Origin: Phoronis australis
Lineage: Eukaryota > Phoronida > Phoronidae
Assembly (NCBI GenBank): GCA_002633005.1
Contig: NMRA01000392.1
Location: 62,001 to 126,000 of the forward strand
Reading direction: 5' to 3'
DNA length: 64,000 nt
This document shows positions 37,803 through 49,946 of the stretch, piece after piece. The notes under the pieces are model-generated. The model searched no databases, had not been told where the DNA came from, and saw nothing but the letters and a program-made list of their open reading frames with translations. Within the stretch, counting starts at the first letter, position 1. Each line of letters begins with the position of its first letter. The translations under genes and the position numbers were made by a program.

Positions 37803-38183
37803 GGCCTTTTCATACTGACTTAACTCTGATCTAAATGGAGCATCAACGTTAACTGCGAAGTTAACTATACCGTTCATACCAGGCTTCAGTAGTTAAGGAA
37901 CATCAAAGTAAATGTCATCACGGTAATCGCAAGGTAGCGCTGCACGCTAAGATTTTTTAATGTGACAATTTGGGAACATTTGCATGTGCTAATTGACATA
38001 AAATTTATTTTTAATTCGATTTGTGATTATTCGAGCAAAATATAAGCAAGTATTAGCGACTACACTACCCTTAAATTGTTGACGATAACAGTGGCACCTG
38101 GCGATAACTTTGATGGGACTAAGCATTCATACTGACAACAACTCCCCAGCCTATCAAAGTATAGACGTTAATTTGAAAGGCCT
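37803..38183 (+). mobile_element. TTAA-associated MITE, copy 4 (internally shortened)
   Basis: TTAA at 37799-37802 and 38184-38187 brackets GGCCTTTTCATACTGACTTA ... TTTGAAAGGCCT. The 381 bp copy lacks part of the interior near its right end compared with copy 3. This is the cleanest evidence for a TTAA duplication in the family. Confidence 0.75.
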
Positions 38184-38187
38184 TTAA

Positions 38188-38934
38188 GGAAAACATTTTC
38201 AGAAATGATTGCAACCACATAGGCAAATCTAGCTTACAAAATTACTACTGAAGTTCAGAGATGACCTGTATGCCACTATTACCACACAAATTAAGAAGCA
38301 AAAATACAGTCAAACCACGTTTTGAAAAAATTCACAGGATTTGCATTTTTTCATCTAGGTAAGCATCAGAGGCAAACAAGTTTCAAACCAGGACATCATT
38401 AATAACTGAAAAATCTTCAAAGAGAAAAGGGAATATTGTAAATGTGTTTTGATGATTTTACTTTTGAAATTCAACATACCATGATAAAACCATATTCAAT
38501 AATATGATATGCTGTTAATAAAATCTCACACATGACCACCATGAATAGTTAAATGCTAATAGAAAACCCATTGACTGAATGCATGACCCCTGAAGAAAGT
38601 GCAGTTTAAAATTTCTCACTAGTATAATGTATTTCATGGTAACAAAGGGATATTAAAATGCTTATTGTTAAAGTTAAGACACCCTAAAACAGGTCATTTT
38701 CATACATTTGTTTTTTAAACGTGCAAAAATTGCAACATACTAGAGATGGCTTAAGATTTTACCAAACCATCTTGTTTGTTAGTATGGTATTTCATTTTCT
38801 TTATAGTTGAAATGATTTAATTTCCCAAAACAGACCCATTTTCACCATAGTGTTTCCAAAGCCATCGCTGTTCTAAATGTTTCCTTTGGCCATGCAAAAG
38901 TTGGCATCATCCATTATAGCTCAACTTTTCAAGA
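38188..38934. other. Nothing recognised
   Basis: AT-rich spacer without open frames of note. Confidence 0.4.
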
Positions 38935-39405
38935 GAACTCCAATGCTAACATTTGAGGTTTTGTTACCCCAACACCTAAGAGAGCCTAAGCCAGACTGTG
39001 ACTAACCAGTCCTAATTCATTCACAAATCAATGCTCGTTGCCTAGCCGTAATGTTGAAGAAGACGTATTCGCTAATTTCTATTATAATACATCGATTTTA
39101 ACAAATTCAAAGACAACTACTATTTACATTTCTATTTCAAAAACAGTCATGTTGGTCGTTTGCCTTATTTATTGTACGTTTTTGACTTTGTAACTCATAT
39201 GCTTAACAGACATCTTGCTTTACGATCGCTGAATTATCTCATGCAGCACATTCAGCCACACCAAGGAATAGCAACTAGCTCCCTTCAATCCATGACGGGA
39301 AGGTTCCATCAAGCCTTTTTCATGCTCAGGACTTTGCTGGATACTCTGAGGTAAACTGTGCACATTTTTTCGTCCACTTGCATGCAAATCCTGTTAGAGC
39401 TGTCC
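38935..39405 (+). repeat. Dispersed copy of the inverted-repeat-cluster arm
   Basis: GCTAACATTTGAGGTTTTGTTACCCCAACACC through CTGAGGTAAACTGTGCACA parallels 15575-15865 plus 17515-17685 without the 1.6 kb insertion present there. It shows that those two blocks were once contiguous. Confidence 0.65.
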
Positions 39406-41284
39406 TCAAGCATCATTTTAATTCTTAATCTGATATAAAGTAAGTTTTTGTGACCCTAAAAAAACCCAGGCTAAGATGAAAAGTACTCAAAAGATTGATT
39501 GCTCAATTCCATAAAAGATTGATCGCTCTTTGATTGAAAAATACACTTGAGGTATTCAATTATGAATTTATGTTAACATAAATATTCGGGTTACGCCTTC
39601 AATGGTTAAATTCATTACCTTGTAAAGTCGAGATGGTAAGCGCGAGAACTGAGACCTTAAGGTACTTAAATTGGAAACCAACAAAATCATGGGTTGGGCC
39701 CTTAATTTGTGCGCCAGATAATATGACCTCCAAAATTCCACTGATTGCACGTTCAAAGAAATTGTGGCAATAGTCACTTACAGGGGTCTTGGATATTGAG
39801 AACAACTTTGATCCCTGTTATTTAGTGGAGAAAACTGATTAAAATACAGGATTCCTACTGAAAATAATGCTCCCTGACACCTTCCTGCAGGTTGCTTTAA
39901 TAGTCTATTTAGACAGAATAATCAGATAGTCCAAGAAAAAAAAACATTGTTGAACTTTATTCTGAAACCAACGAACACTATTAAAGCAATCAATAGAGGT
40001 CACAAACAAGGTACATGTTTGTTGTGTTTGTTCACCTACATCAGAGGAATGCAGTCAGTACGTGTGTGCCCCCATGCTTGACCCCAATGAACCAATGATA
40101 GGTGGGCTTGCTAATGCAAATGACCACATTCACAGCGCTTCATTTAAAAGCAACTGTAACTTGCTCTCTGTAAAAAATAACTTTTGATTTAGACCACTTG
40201 CACTTAAAAATTAACATTTTTGTTGCTATTCTCAGTGCTGGGAATAGAAATGATTTGCTAAGGCTTGAGAGCCAATGGTTCAAAGTTATTGCTTCATACT
40301 AAGACCAAGTTATTTATCACGGCAGATTAGTTTCAGCCACAGAAGCAGTACAGACGTCATCAGAATTCCATACATTTTACGGCAACAAATTTCAATTCAA
40401 GCAAAGTATGAAAACAAAACAGCCTTGGCTTGGAAGAGCAAAAATGCCAGAGAAATTTTGACACAAAAAAGAACACGATGTATAACCGCATCAAAGGGGC
40501 CAATATGACTTCAGTCATACTTCATGATGGCTTGAGATTAGAGGCACAAGGTATAATTCTGCCCAGAGATGACTACCACAAACTTGTCATCAATCAATCA
40601 TGCAACTTCGGGGAGAATAACAAGAAATTTCAGACAGCAAGACCCAGGACATAATTGGAGAATGGCACATAATTTTACCATCATGGTATCCCCAAAAATT
40701 AGTTTGCATGTAAATTTGGAAACGGAGGTGGCCTATAAACAGAAAATGCATCCTAAAACGGATCATGTGTTGGACGAACTGCGTATCTGTCCTGAATAAA
40801 GCACACAATTTAAATCTGGTATCTTAAACAACTGACAGATAGAATAACTGACTGTAAATTTTTGCCGTTACCCAGTGAATGAACTAACGCTTCCTGTCAA
40901 CAGCAAAAAGCCACCAGCCATAAGGCCAGAACATAATTTCTTGATGTGAACGAGATTATGGATCTGCAAGATTAGACGAAAGCTGGAATTACAGAATAAG
41001 AGAAAGTCGATGACGATCTCTCGACAATGATAGGGAGAATAGCAAGTAGTACTACAATACAAATAGTTGCCGAGAGAAAATACATTTGCCTTGAAGCCTC
41101 AGTAATGATTAAATGCAATTAATAGTTTCCGGAGGAGCAGAGCCTAACACAAGACACTTGACTCAATGAACAAGTAGGATGACCAGATTGAAAATGTTGC
41201 AATGATGGTGAAATAGCACCCTTAAATAATTGGAATTCAGAAAATTGCATCCAAGAAAAAAGGATTTTACGTCATGCAAAAAAC
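39406..41284. other. No gene recognised
   Basis: Several short overlapping open frames (40275-40808) carry no known domain. Confidence 0.4.
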
Positions 41285-41392
41285 AACTACGTGAAGTACG
41301 TTCTGAAACACAACTGCATGAAGTATGTTCTGTAACATAACTGCGTGAAGTACGTTCTGTAACATAACTGCGTGAAGTATGTTCTGTAATGC
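41285..41392. repeat. Four-unit tandem repeat, 27 bp period
   Basis: Units AACTGCGTGAAGTACGTTCT plus 7 nt start at 41285, 41312, 41339 and 41366. The period is a multiple of three, so an antisense frame (41163-41474) reads a 9-residue repeat, but nothing else suggests that it is coding. Confidence 0.85.
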
Positions 41393-42189
41393 AACAAGCT
41401 ACATTTGGTCGTTGTTTAGCAGAAAATACATGTGCCATTTTCGATATCGTAACTTTAGGGCTGGCCAACCCCAATAAGCTCTGAAGCCTTTTCCTGAGCC
41501 ATTGATGGTTTCGCTGTTCTTGAAATTGAATCCAGCTATCACAGTATTAAGGAATATTAGGAGACCAATATTATGAGGGTAAAAGGCCTAATTCGATTAT
41601 TGTTTTTAGCCTGTTTAAAAACAGGGTAAAAAGCAATTACAATGACTTACTAATACCTATTAAAGAATTGGGAGACATTTGAATTGGGCAATCATATGAC
41701 CTATTTGTACTTTGACAATTTCTAAATAGCATTAATCTATTGCTTTTTTGTCTAATTGTGTGTTTGGATTTCAAAGTTATTCTGGGTGTATACTTGTCAT
41801 CTTTGGAAGCAAAATGTGCTCAGACTTTCAATTGTTTCATTATCTGTAAGTGAGCTCATACGACATGGTAAAGTTTTATTCTTGCATTTGTTTTGAGAGC
41901 ACCAGCATATGATTATTATATTCATGTCATAACAGCACGAAAATATATCAAACATAGTAACCTAAGATTCAGTACTTTTAATCAAATAAATAGTATGTCT
42001 TCAAAATCTTGGTTACCTAACCTTTAATCAAGGAAGTGACCACAACAGAAACCAAGTGTTATGATTATAATTGAGAACTAGAGTGTCTTGCTACCTGACT
42101 GTGTCTGACTTAGAAACAAAGCCACTTTAAAACCAAAATTCTGTCTGAACTTCACTGATTTATCAAACTTGCAAATCTCAATGAAAACT
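41393..42189. other. Nothing recognised
   Basis: Plain AT-rich sequence. The segment around 41570-41900 loosely resembles 4890-5230 (AATATTATGAGGGTAAAAGG, GGAGACATTTGAATTGG, CTAAATAGCA), suggesting an old shared repeat. Confidence 0.35.
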
Positions 42190-42272
42190 TCGATTCAGGA
42201 CTGAAGTTAAGCATTCGTACATACCGTAACTCCCCAAAACATCCACGTGTCCACGTTAGTATGAAAGGTCCT
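42190..42272 (+). repeat. TTAA-associated MITE, right-end fragment (copy 5)
   Basis: GGACTGAAGTTAAGCATTCG, AACTCCCCAAAACATCCACG and TTAGTATGAAAGGTCCT match the right terminus of the family. The rest is absent. Confidence 0.65.
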
Positions 42273-42340
42273 ATAGTCTAATAGAATCATATACTTATTA
42301 TTGGCAGCAAATTGTAAAAACATAAACCCAAGCCTTTGAA

Positions 42341-42568
42341 TTGTTGTTCGTACCCCATATAAGGATATTTAAATATTATTACTTGCACAGAAAAGTGTTT
42401 CCTAAGTTTAGTTCAATGAAAATGAAAATTGTTCAAGACTATAAGTGTAGCTTTGGCGGGAAGATAGAAAAATTTATCCATTTATTTTTCGAATGTTATT
42501 TTACCAAAAAACTGAGGTCCAAAGTGCAAACAATGTTAAGAAAAGTATTATCTAATGAAATATGTTAA
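42341..42568 (+). pseudogene. Non-LTR retrotransposon reverse transcriptase, C-terminal fragment
   Basis: The frame reads RIFKYYYLHRKVFP, then KCSFGGKIEKFIHLFFECYFTKKL. This fits the region after the reverse transcriptase domain of many LINE proteins: an aromatic-rich YKLLHR-type segment followed by a C-x2-C ... H-x4-C motif with IEHLFFEC. The second cysteine of the first pair is replaced by glycine (CSFGG) and no upstream reverse transcriptase domain is preserved, so it is a dead 5'-truncated copy. The clade cannot be assigned from this piece. Confidence 0.6.
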
Positions 42569-43332
42569 TCTGAAGAAGCAATATTAATAAATTAGTTTGG
42601 TTCCAATTATAATGAGGTTAATATAGTATTAACTATAACACAATTATATTATATATATAATTATGTATGTAGCAAGGATCAAACTATTCCCAAGTTTAAT
42701 AATTTTAAAACCTTACAAAAAGTTTGAGTACCTACAACTAATATTTTGTGAAATAAAAACAAGGCCACAGTAAATCACTGTAAAGTCAGAGCTAGGGTTC
42801 TGTTAAACCTGGAAATGATTTATTTACAACCCAGAAAGTAATTTCCAAGCTGGTTAGATATCCTGAAGAGAGTGAAGCCAGAGTAACTCTAACTTGATTA
42901 TGGTATGGCCATCAGGTAAATTACATTAGGTATGCCTGAACACAGGAACATATGGGGATACCAATAGTAGTGCTGTTCTGATGTACCGTACTTTGAAATC
43001 CCAGAAATATTTCAGGAAATTTTTTTACCAATTCCACAATAAATGACATGTCCCCAAAGAATTCATCAATACTGGGAAGTTATGATGCCTCTATTCAGGC
43101 AAACACCGACAGTAACACAAAAAGGATGACCTTTTCAGGGAAGCTCCCCACAAATGGGTCCCTTTTTTCCAAGTCCACTCTCTGAGTGGATATCCTAATT
43201 TAGCAGTTGCACCTCTCCAAGCCAAAAATGTAGTGCAATACCTGAGAGATTCATTCCCACGATTTAAAAAAATAGCACGTTCAATTCCCAACTTCTCAGG
43301 GTGCTAAAGACCAATGATTCACGACTGCATTT
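42569..43332. other. No gene recognised
   Basis: Very AT-rich at 42600-42680 (TATATA runs), possibly the 3' tail region of the LINE fragment. Confidence 0.4.
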
Positions 43333-43334
43333 TA

Positions 43335-44592
43335 TGGTGCTTTCACATTAGAGGCGAAACTTCGCCTTTACCAAAGTTTCGGTAAGTGGGAAAGGTTAAC
43401 TCTGGTAGTTAATCTGCAAACAAAACTTCGCTGAAAATAGTAGGATTTAAAAGCGAAGCTGTGGTACTAAACGAAACTTCGGTGTAGTGCCGGAACTATC
43501 AGAGCGAAGCTTCATCAAAGTTATCGGTAGAGGTCATGGCAATGATATACGATCACAAAAGACTCTCAAAATGTGTTCTTTGTTATTGCAGCATAGCCGA
43601 CGTGCTCTCAATAGATGCACGAAAATAAATAAATGAAAGTATATCTGATGAAGAATGACACTGATCATTCACATAAACACTGTAAACTGAAGCTACCCAT
43701 TGATACAAATAGAGAATGAAGTGTAATTTAAATTGTCAATATTATCGAAAAAAAAGTTGGGGATTTTTTCATGCAACACCCCCAATTTAAGGACTAAGTC
43801 CATTTATTTTCAATGAACTCTGGGCTCAGTTTTCAGTTATGTTTATTTAGTAGAAAATGTCATTAATCAAAGAGGAGCTCATAATAAAGATGAAATGATA
43901 GAAAAATATTGCATCTCAATAAGTCCATAAAGACACAAATACACAAAAAGACTTAGGGACCTACTTCAAACTGTTTCGTGCAACAGGTCACAGACCCTTT
44001 CTTAGATCAGCATGATAACCTACAGACAAAAAATTCACCTTTCCCATTAACCAGGTTTCATTGTCCAAACTTTAGCTCCACTTTACTGAAGCGTTGCTAT
44101 GCTGGATTGCCGATTCAATCCAAATACTTACTGGTTAAGAGAATTAGGCAATCACTAAATACTGGACCCGTATTTTAGTGGAGGAAACTGGTTCTCTACA
44201 TCAGAGATGGCTATATCGCACCAGTGTCCTTAATTATCAGAATCTCGGTTTTGTCTGATCACCAGTTACCACTGACTACTAGTCCAGTTTAAGATTTGCC
44301 ACTTAGACAGTAAACAGTGAGCAACATCTAGAGCGAGCAAAATGTCGGGAAGAACTCCACAAGTGGCAAGACACTTTAGAACGGTCAATAAAAATACTTC
44401 TGACCTAACCTTTTGCATTGCGCTAACATAATCGTATTAACTTTGGTGTGCTCTTTTCAAGCGTACTAACTTTCAAACCATCCCAAACTTAAACCCGTAT
44501 CAACCAAATTTTGTACAGGGTCTAAAATTATAGTGACTGAGAAAAAGGAATTGTTATTCCACCGTTCTAAATTTGTAATGTGAAAGGCACTA
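43335..44592. mobile_element. Candidate TIR element of 1.26 kb
   Basis: TATGGTGCTTTCACATTA (43333-43350) and the inverted TAATGTGAAAGGCACTATA (44577-44595) form a terminal inverted repeat with one or two mismatches, with TA at both outer edges. The left 180 bp is rich in GCGAAnCTTCG-type short palindromes (GGCGAAACTTCGCC, GCGAAGCTTC). No coding sequence. A single copy, so the borders are tentative. Confidence 0.45.
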
Positions 44593-44594
44593 TA

Positions 44595-45605
44595 GTGTGG
44601 CACGTTACTCTAAAGGAGTCTACAATTTGAAGTTTATTGTATCCTAATCTTTTTTATTGTGGACAGGCAAATGAACTCCCTGTAGCAAGTTTACACAGTC
44701 ATTTACTGAAATAGTTTCTAAACATTGAACACAGCATAAGGTGCCTAAATTTGAGTCAGGGTGAGCGCTTGGAAGCTCGCTTGATGAAGGACTGAAGTAA
44801 CTAACACTCCCTCCCCACACCGGTCTATCACGTTACATGTGACACTAGTTTCCCAGAAGAGCACCTTTGGTTTTATAACAATTTTTGCAGTCAAGGTCCG
44901 GTATCAAAAAAGCCAATTTCCGACAAACCACTGCAAATTACAGTACAATTAAGCTCCCAGGGTACTAATCAATTTTGTATTCACCACAACTGGCAAAATT
45001 AGTCGCATGCACATTAGTCGCTGGATAAAGTGAAAATTACAACAACAAGGCAAGGTGTAACACTGATCGAACGTACTTGAAGGCAGTGCGACAGTCAGTA
45101 ATAATATGAGTGCTGTGGCAATGCTTTTCACAATTTAAAAAAGAACTGATTGGTCAGCTTTGAGAAGTTGAACAGCTGCTGATCAAAATTAAATCTGATC
45201 AAAACGTGAAAATGAAAGTGCAAAGCCTTTAACTTCAAGTTGAGAGTCCATTACAGACCCAATGTTAACTTACACAGTCAGGTTAATGTAAGGTGAGCAC
45301 TCAGCCTCGAGGCAAAAGTGTTTGGGAGAAGTTTGGTCAGTGAGAAAAGTCAGTCAAAAATATTCGCTAAGTGAATAAAGGCGTCAACAGAGGAGTTCAA
45401 ATTTCGGTTTTACCGTATATACACGTAATTCCCTGAAATAATGTGATTAAATAATTTTGCTCACTGCGCAGGCATTTGCACAAAGCTTTGGTTTTTGTAG
45501 GCAGAGGTCAGGCAATCCCTCTTTCAAGTGCATGTCTCAGAAACTCAGGGTGTGATTGTGCATACTCAGTAGTAAACAAAAATATTGAAAATTCATGAAT
45601 ATTAC
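44595..45605. other. No gene recognised
   Basis: Plain sequence with short open frames only. Confidence 0.4.
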
Positions 45606-45607
45606 TA

Positions 45608-48533
45608 CTGTATTCACCGTAATAACCGCCCATGCCCCTATACGCGCCCCCCACGCGTTTTCAGACTTTGCTAAAATAAGCGCCCAGTCCATGAACGTGT
45701 ACATGCGAAAAATGCTTTACCTACAGCCCTAAAATTCTACAGTAACGTCTTCAATTTATCGATAATATCCGACAGTCCTAAAAAAACCATTGTGCACAGA
45801 ATTTGTAGACCATGAGCCTCGCCGCTATGTCGGTATTTAGCCGTGACTATACACTTCAAACTTCCGCCATGCCTCAAAACGAACACAAAAGTTTTGCTGA
45901 TCTTGCGAGGCCCAATGGTCTAGCCTTTCAGAACAGACGTAGTGTACTTGTCTACGAGATTGCTTTGTAAATATTTCTCGCTTTCAACAGGAATCCAAAT
46001 TTCTTTGTACACATGAAAACTGTGAATCGAAGACTACAAAAAAGCTTGGACTGAGTGTTAAAAGCACGTGGCCAGGAAGCGCGCGCTACATACATGAACC
46101 TGTCATCGAAGACATTAGTCGGGAACTATCCATTCAGGAAACGCCGTAGCATAGCATCGGCAAGAAATGAGTATTGGCACTAATTTCCGACAGTTTCTAA
46201 TACTATAAATAAATTGTCGCGTTATTTTTAAAATGAATTGTTTGATTACCATATTCGCCATAATAACCGCCTAGGGCGCTTAGAAAAATTCGGTTCAGGC
46301 GGGCCCTTATTATAACCCAAGGCGGTTGAAACCCGGTCTCCGAAACGGGTGAAATCGGAAGCTAAGTTTCATCAAATTTACGCTCTGTGACGAATCTGTA
46401 ATCTATGAAAGACTTTTAACAAAACTGTGGTGCATTGCTATCAAACTTTGCTACTAAATTACGATCATTTTACAGAAAATTGTGCTAAAATACCAGGGCG
46501 AAAACTCGCCGACTGACTGCCTCGAAATCGCCGTCTTCGATATGGCGGCTTGAATAAAAATAGTTTCGACTCAAGCAAATTACCTGAAATCTTCATTAGT
46601 TTTTTCTAAAGTCTCTAAGATTTTTTCTTAAGTTCCTGTGGAGTCTGGATTAACGGCAGGTTTAAGTACAAATCTGTGCAACATCGTGCCATCAACATGT
46701 ATGATCGGCAACACGGCGAGAAAAATGTCTGGACGAACACACATGTTGTTAACACGTGACGTTTGTTTTGAAGTTCGTCTGCGTTTGCGAGTAAGCGAGC
46801 GCGTGAGTTCACTTGCCAAAGCAGAGACAGTCTTTTGGTCAGAGCCACGCAATCTAACGCGCTAGATGTGCATTAGTTGTGTCTAAAGAAATTTGCACAA
46901 GCAGTAGACCTAAACCAGAGCGTGTTTCATTCAGCACTTGCCGGTCTCGTGTGCTAAAAACGTTCGACATTTATCTCGGTAAGGCCCATATTAGTCGCCG
47001 TGTAGCTGGATGCGTATGCACATGTAAGTACCTGACAGTTATTTTTCGGTGTAAGGGTGTGTAAGCATTCACTGTCAGTTGTCATTTTATCGGATATTCC
47101 GCTTAAAAACACCAATTATGGTTAATCAAACAATCTATCTCAAAAATAACGCAAACATGTTTTATAGTATTAGAAATTGTCGGAAATTAGTGCCAATATT
47201 CATTTCTTATCGATGCTATGTTACCCGTTTTATGAATGGATAGTTCCCAACTAATGTCTTTGATGACAGGTTCATATATGTAGCGCGCGCTTCTTGGCCA
47301 TGTGTGTTTTAACACCAAGTTATTTTTCTTCATGAGACAGTCGATGTGTCTACTGAAAGGTCAGACCATAGCAGGACACGATCGTCGCGTGAGAAGCAAC
47401 GCTGTTGCGTTCTTTTTGAAGCGATACGTTACTTTGAAATGTATAGTCACGGCTAAATACAAACGTAGCAGTGCCGCTGGTGGTCTAGAAGACCCGTGCA
47501 AAAAATTTTTGATAAATTGAAGACGTTACTCTAGCCGAGCTTTAGGACTGTAGGTACGTCATTGTTCGCATGTACACATGGGCGCTTATTTCAGCAAAGT
47601 CTGAAAACGCATGGGGGGTGCTTATAGGGGCATGGGCGATTGTTACGGCGAATACGGTAACCGTAATTGGTGTTTTTAAGCCAAATATCCGATGAAATGA
47701 CCACTGAATGCTTACACACCCAGGTTACACTGAAAAATAACTGTCAGATAGTTACGTACGCATCCAGACACATGGCGACTATTAATGCGGGCCTTACCGA
47801 GACAAATGTCGAACGTTTTTGGCACATGAGACCGGCAAGTGCTGAATGAAACACGCTCTGATTTAGGCCTACTGCTTGTGCAAATTTCTTTACATACAAT
47901 GCACATCCAGCTCGTTAGATTGCGAGGCTCTGGCCAAAAGACGGTCTCTGCTCTGGCAAATGAACTCTGGTGACACACACGCGCTTGCTTACTCACAAAT
48001 GCAGACGAACTTCAAAACAAACGTCACATGACAACAACATGTGTGTTCATCCAGACATTTTTCTCATGTTGCCGATCATACATGCAGATGGCATAATGTA
48101 GCACAGATTTGTACTTAAACCTGCCATTAATCCCGACTCCAAGGGAACTTAAAAATCTTAGGGACGATACTTGGAAAACTTCAGGATTCAGGTAATTTGT
48201 TTGAGTAGAAACTGTATTTTATTCAAGCATTCAAGTCGCCATATCAACGATTGCCAGGCAGTCAGTGGGCCAGTTTTCGCCCTGGGATTTCAGCACAATT
48301 TTCTGTAAAATGATCGTAATTTAGCAGCAAAAGTTGATAGCAATGCACCAGAGTTTTGTAAAAAAGTCTTTCATAGATTACAGATATGTCACAGAGCGTA
48401 AATATGATGAATCTTAGCTTCCGATTTCACCCGTTTCGGAGACCGGGTTTCAACGGCCTTGGGTTATAATAAGCGCCCCCCCTATGAAACAAACTTTTCT
48501 AAGCGCCCTGGGCGGTTATTATGGCGAATATAG
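45608..48533 (-). mobile_element. TA-type TIR element, outer copy, split by an insertion of its own family
   Basis: 45608-46246 and 47660-48533 are two parts of one minus-oriented element. Its left edge CTGTATTCACCGTAATAACC and right edge GGTTATTATGGCGAATATAG are inverted and flanked by TA (45606-45607, 48534-48535). The halves join as TTTGATTAACCGTAATTGG, exactly as in the intact inner copy (on its opposite strand TTTGATTAACCATAATTGG). Without the insert it is about 1.5 kb. No coding sequence. Confidence 0.85.
46249..47657 (+). mobile_element. TA-type TIR element, intact inner copy
   Basis: 1409 bp with ends CCATATTCGCCATAATAACC and its near-complement GTTACGGCGAATACGG, bordered by TA on both sides (46247-46248, 47658-47659). 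It contains TTGAAACCCGGTCTCCGAAAC near the left and CTTATAGGGGCATGGGCG near the right. It is inserted opposite in orientation to the outer copy. No transposase; short frames at 46628-46865 are not conserved in the other copies. Confidence 0.85.
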
Positions 48534-48535
48534 TA

Positions 48536-49946
48536 CTTTGTAAATAACTTGTAGTTTGGTTTTATTCAAATGTTTTGCATATAGCCACAACATCAAACCC
48601 AATTCAGCACAGAGACACAGGTAACCACAAGTACTGTAGGCAAATGGGTCTAAATAGGTCATGATTTCAAGTCATCTGAGTGAATGGGTCTGTTGTGTGT
48701 CAACAATGACCAGTGTCCTGTTGGTATTTTTTACCTTTACTGCCAACTGCCTCACAGGGCTTTGCTGCTTTTAAGGTTATCTCAAACATTTACTCACAAA
48801 AATTAGCCATTCTTACAATATTTCACATGTGTCTAGCTAAATACCAAGTATCTTCATTCTCAGGGAACTTCAAATACAAAATATATATTGTGTAGTTAAA
48901 TTGGTTCCAAATGACCTACTACAGTAGGTTTAGATTCAATCAATTTAAACAAAACCTGCCTGCATTTAACACACTTCCTAAAGTGACTTGTCCTGCAAAC
49001 ACAGTTCAAATAGACTGAAAGTCCCCAATGTAAATGGGATTTGAGTGTGTATTAATTTTTCATCAAAACTTGGTTTTCTAGCTGTAACCTTGAAAATGAG
49101 GTCAAGGTTACAAAATTAGACTGGACCACTGAGATGCCCCTTCTACACCTTGGAACAAAATTTTCTGTCATGATAATTGCGCTAACATTGAACATTCTCA
49201 AAAATTGTCAATTGGCTGTGAACCACAATAATGACGCCAAGGTCACTAAAAGTGAGGACTAACTGGAAATGCCCCACATACACTTTGGTACAAAATATAA
49301 ACGAAATCTTATTCTCTCTGTTTGAGGAACAAGTCCCTGTGCTCCTACAAATCCTCTACAAAGCTATTCGTAGAAGGTGAGACAGTCTCTGGAAGTGACA
49401 CCACAGACTTGAATTTTAGCTAAAGAGTATTTGTCACAATAATCGTTTATACCAGTCAAAACCGAAACCAACAAATGTTGGTTGTATATAGCGACCGTCT
49501 TGGCCATTATTTTTGACGACCAGAATTTTATTTTGGATGGGTTAGACGGGATGGACAGTATTAAAAAAGACAGGCAATATTAACAGCTCAAATAATAATG
49601 CTATCAGTTATTTCAGAAATAAGACATTTATTGTGCAAAAAATGCTTTCTTAGCACATTTTTCAACATTACATGCGCCCCATGACACTGATCAGACTTGC
49701 CAGAAGCCCAACTGTTAATGGGAACCCATGTGATTTTATAAAGCAATGAATAACGTTTCTTCCACTGCCTTGTCATTTATTGTAAAAACTCTGAGCAGAT
49801 GGCATGATAGACATTTTTTTACAATCAACTACATAAAATCTGCAGTTTTACAAAATTCCAAGTAAATGATAGTATGGGTTATCGACTATCAATTAGTGCC
49901 AACGGAATGTCTTTGGACAGTGAAGAGCAGAGGACATGGTACTTAC
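48536..49946. other. Probable ERR intron; no other gene seen
   Basis: This lies downstream (minus strand) of the splice donor of the ERR exon. The next expected exon, carrying the second zinc finger, was looked for and not found here. An open frame at 49588-49776 has no known domain. Confidence 0.4.

Noticed and set aside
41163-41474. Antisense frame with a 9-residue repeat
   Set aside because: The repeat follows from a 27 bp DNA tandem unit; no other sign of coding.
42600-42680. TATA-rich stretch as a promoter
   Set aside because: Runs of AT without any downstream gene; probably LINE tail or simple sequence.
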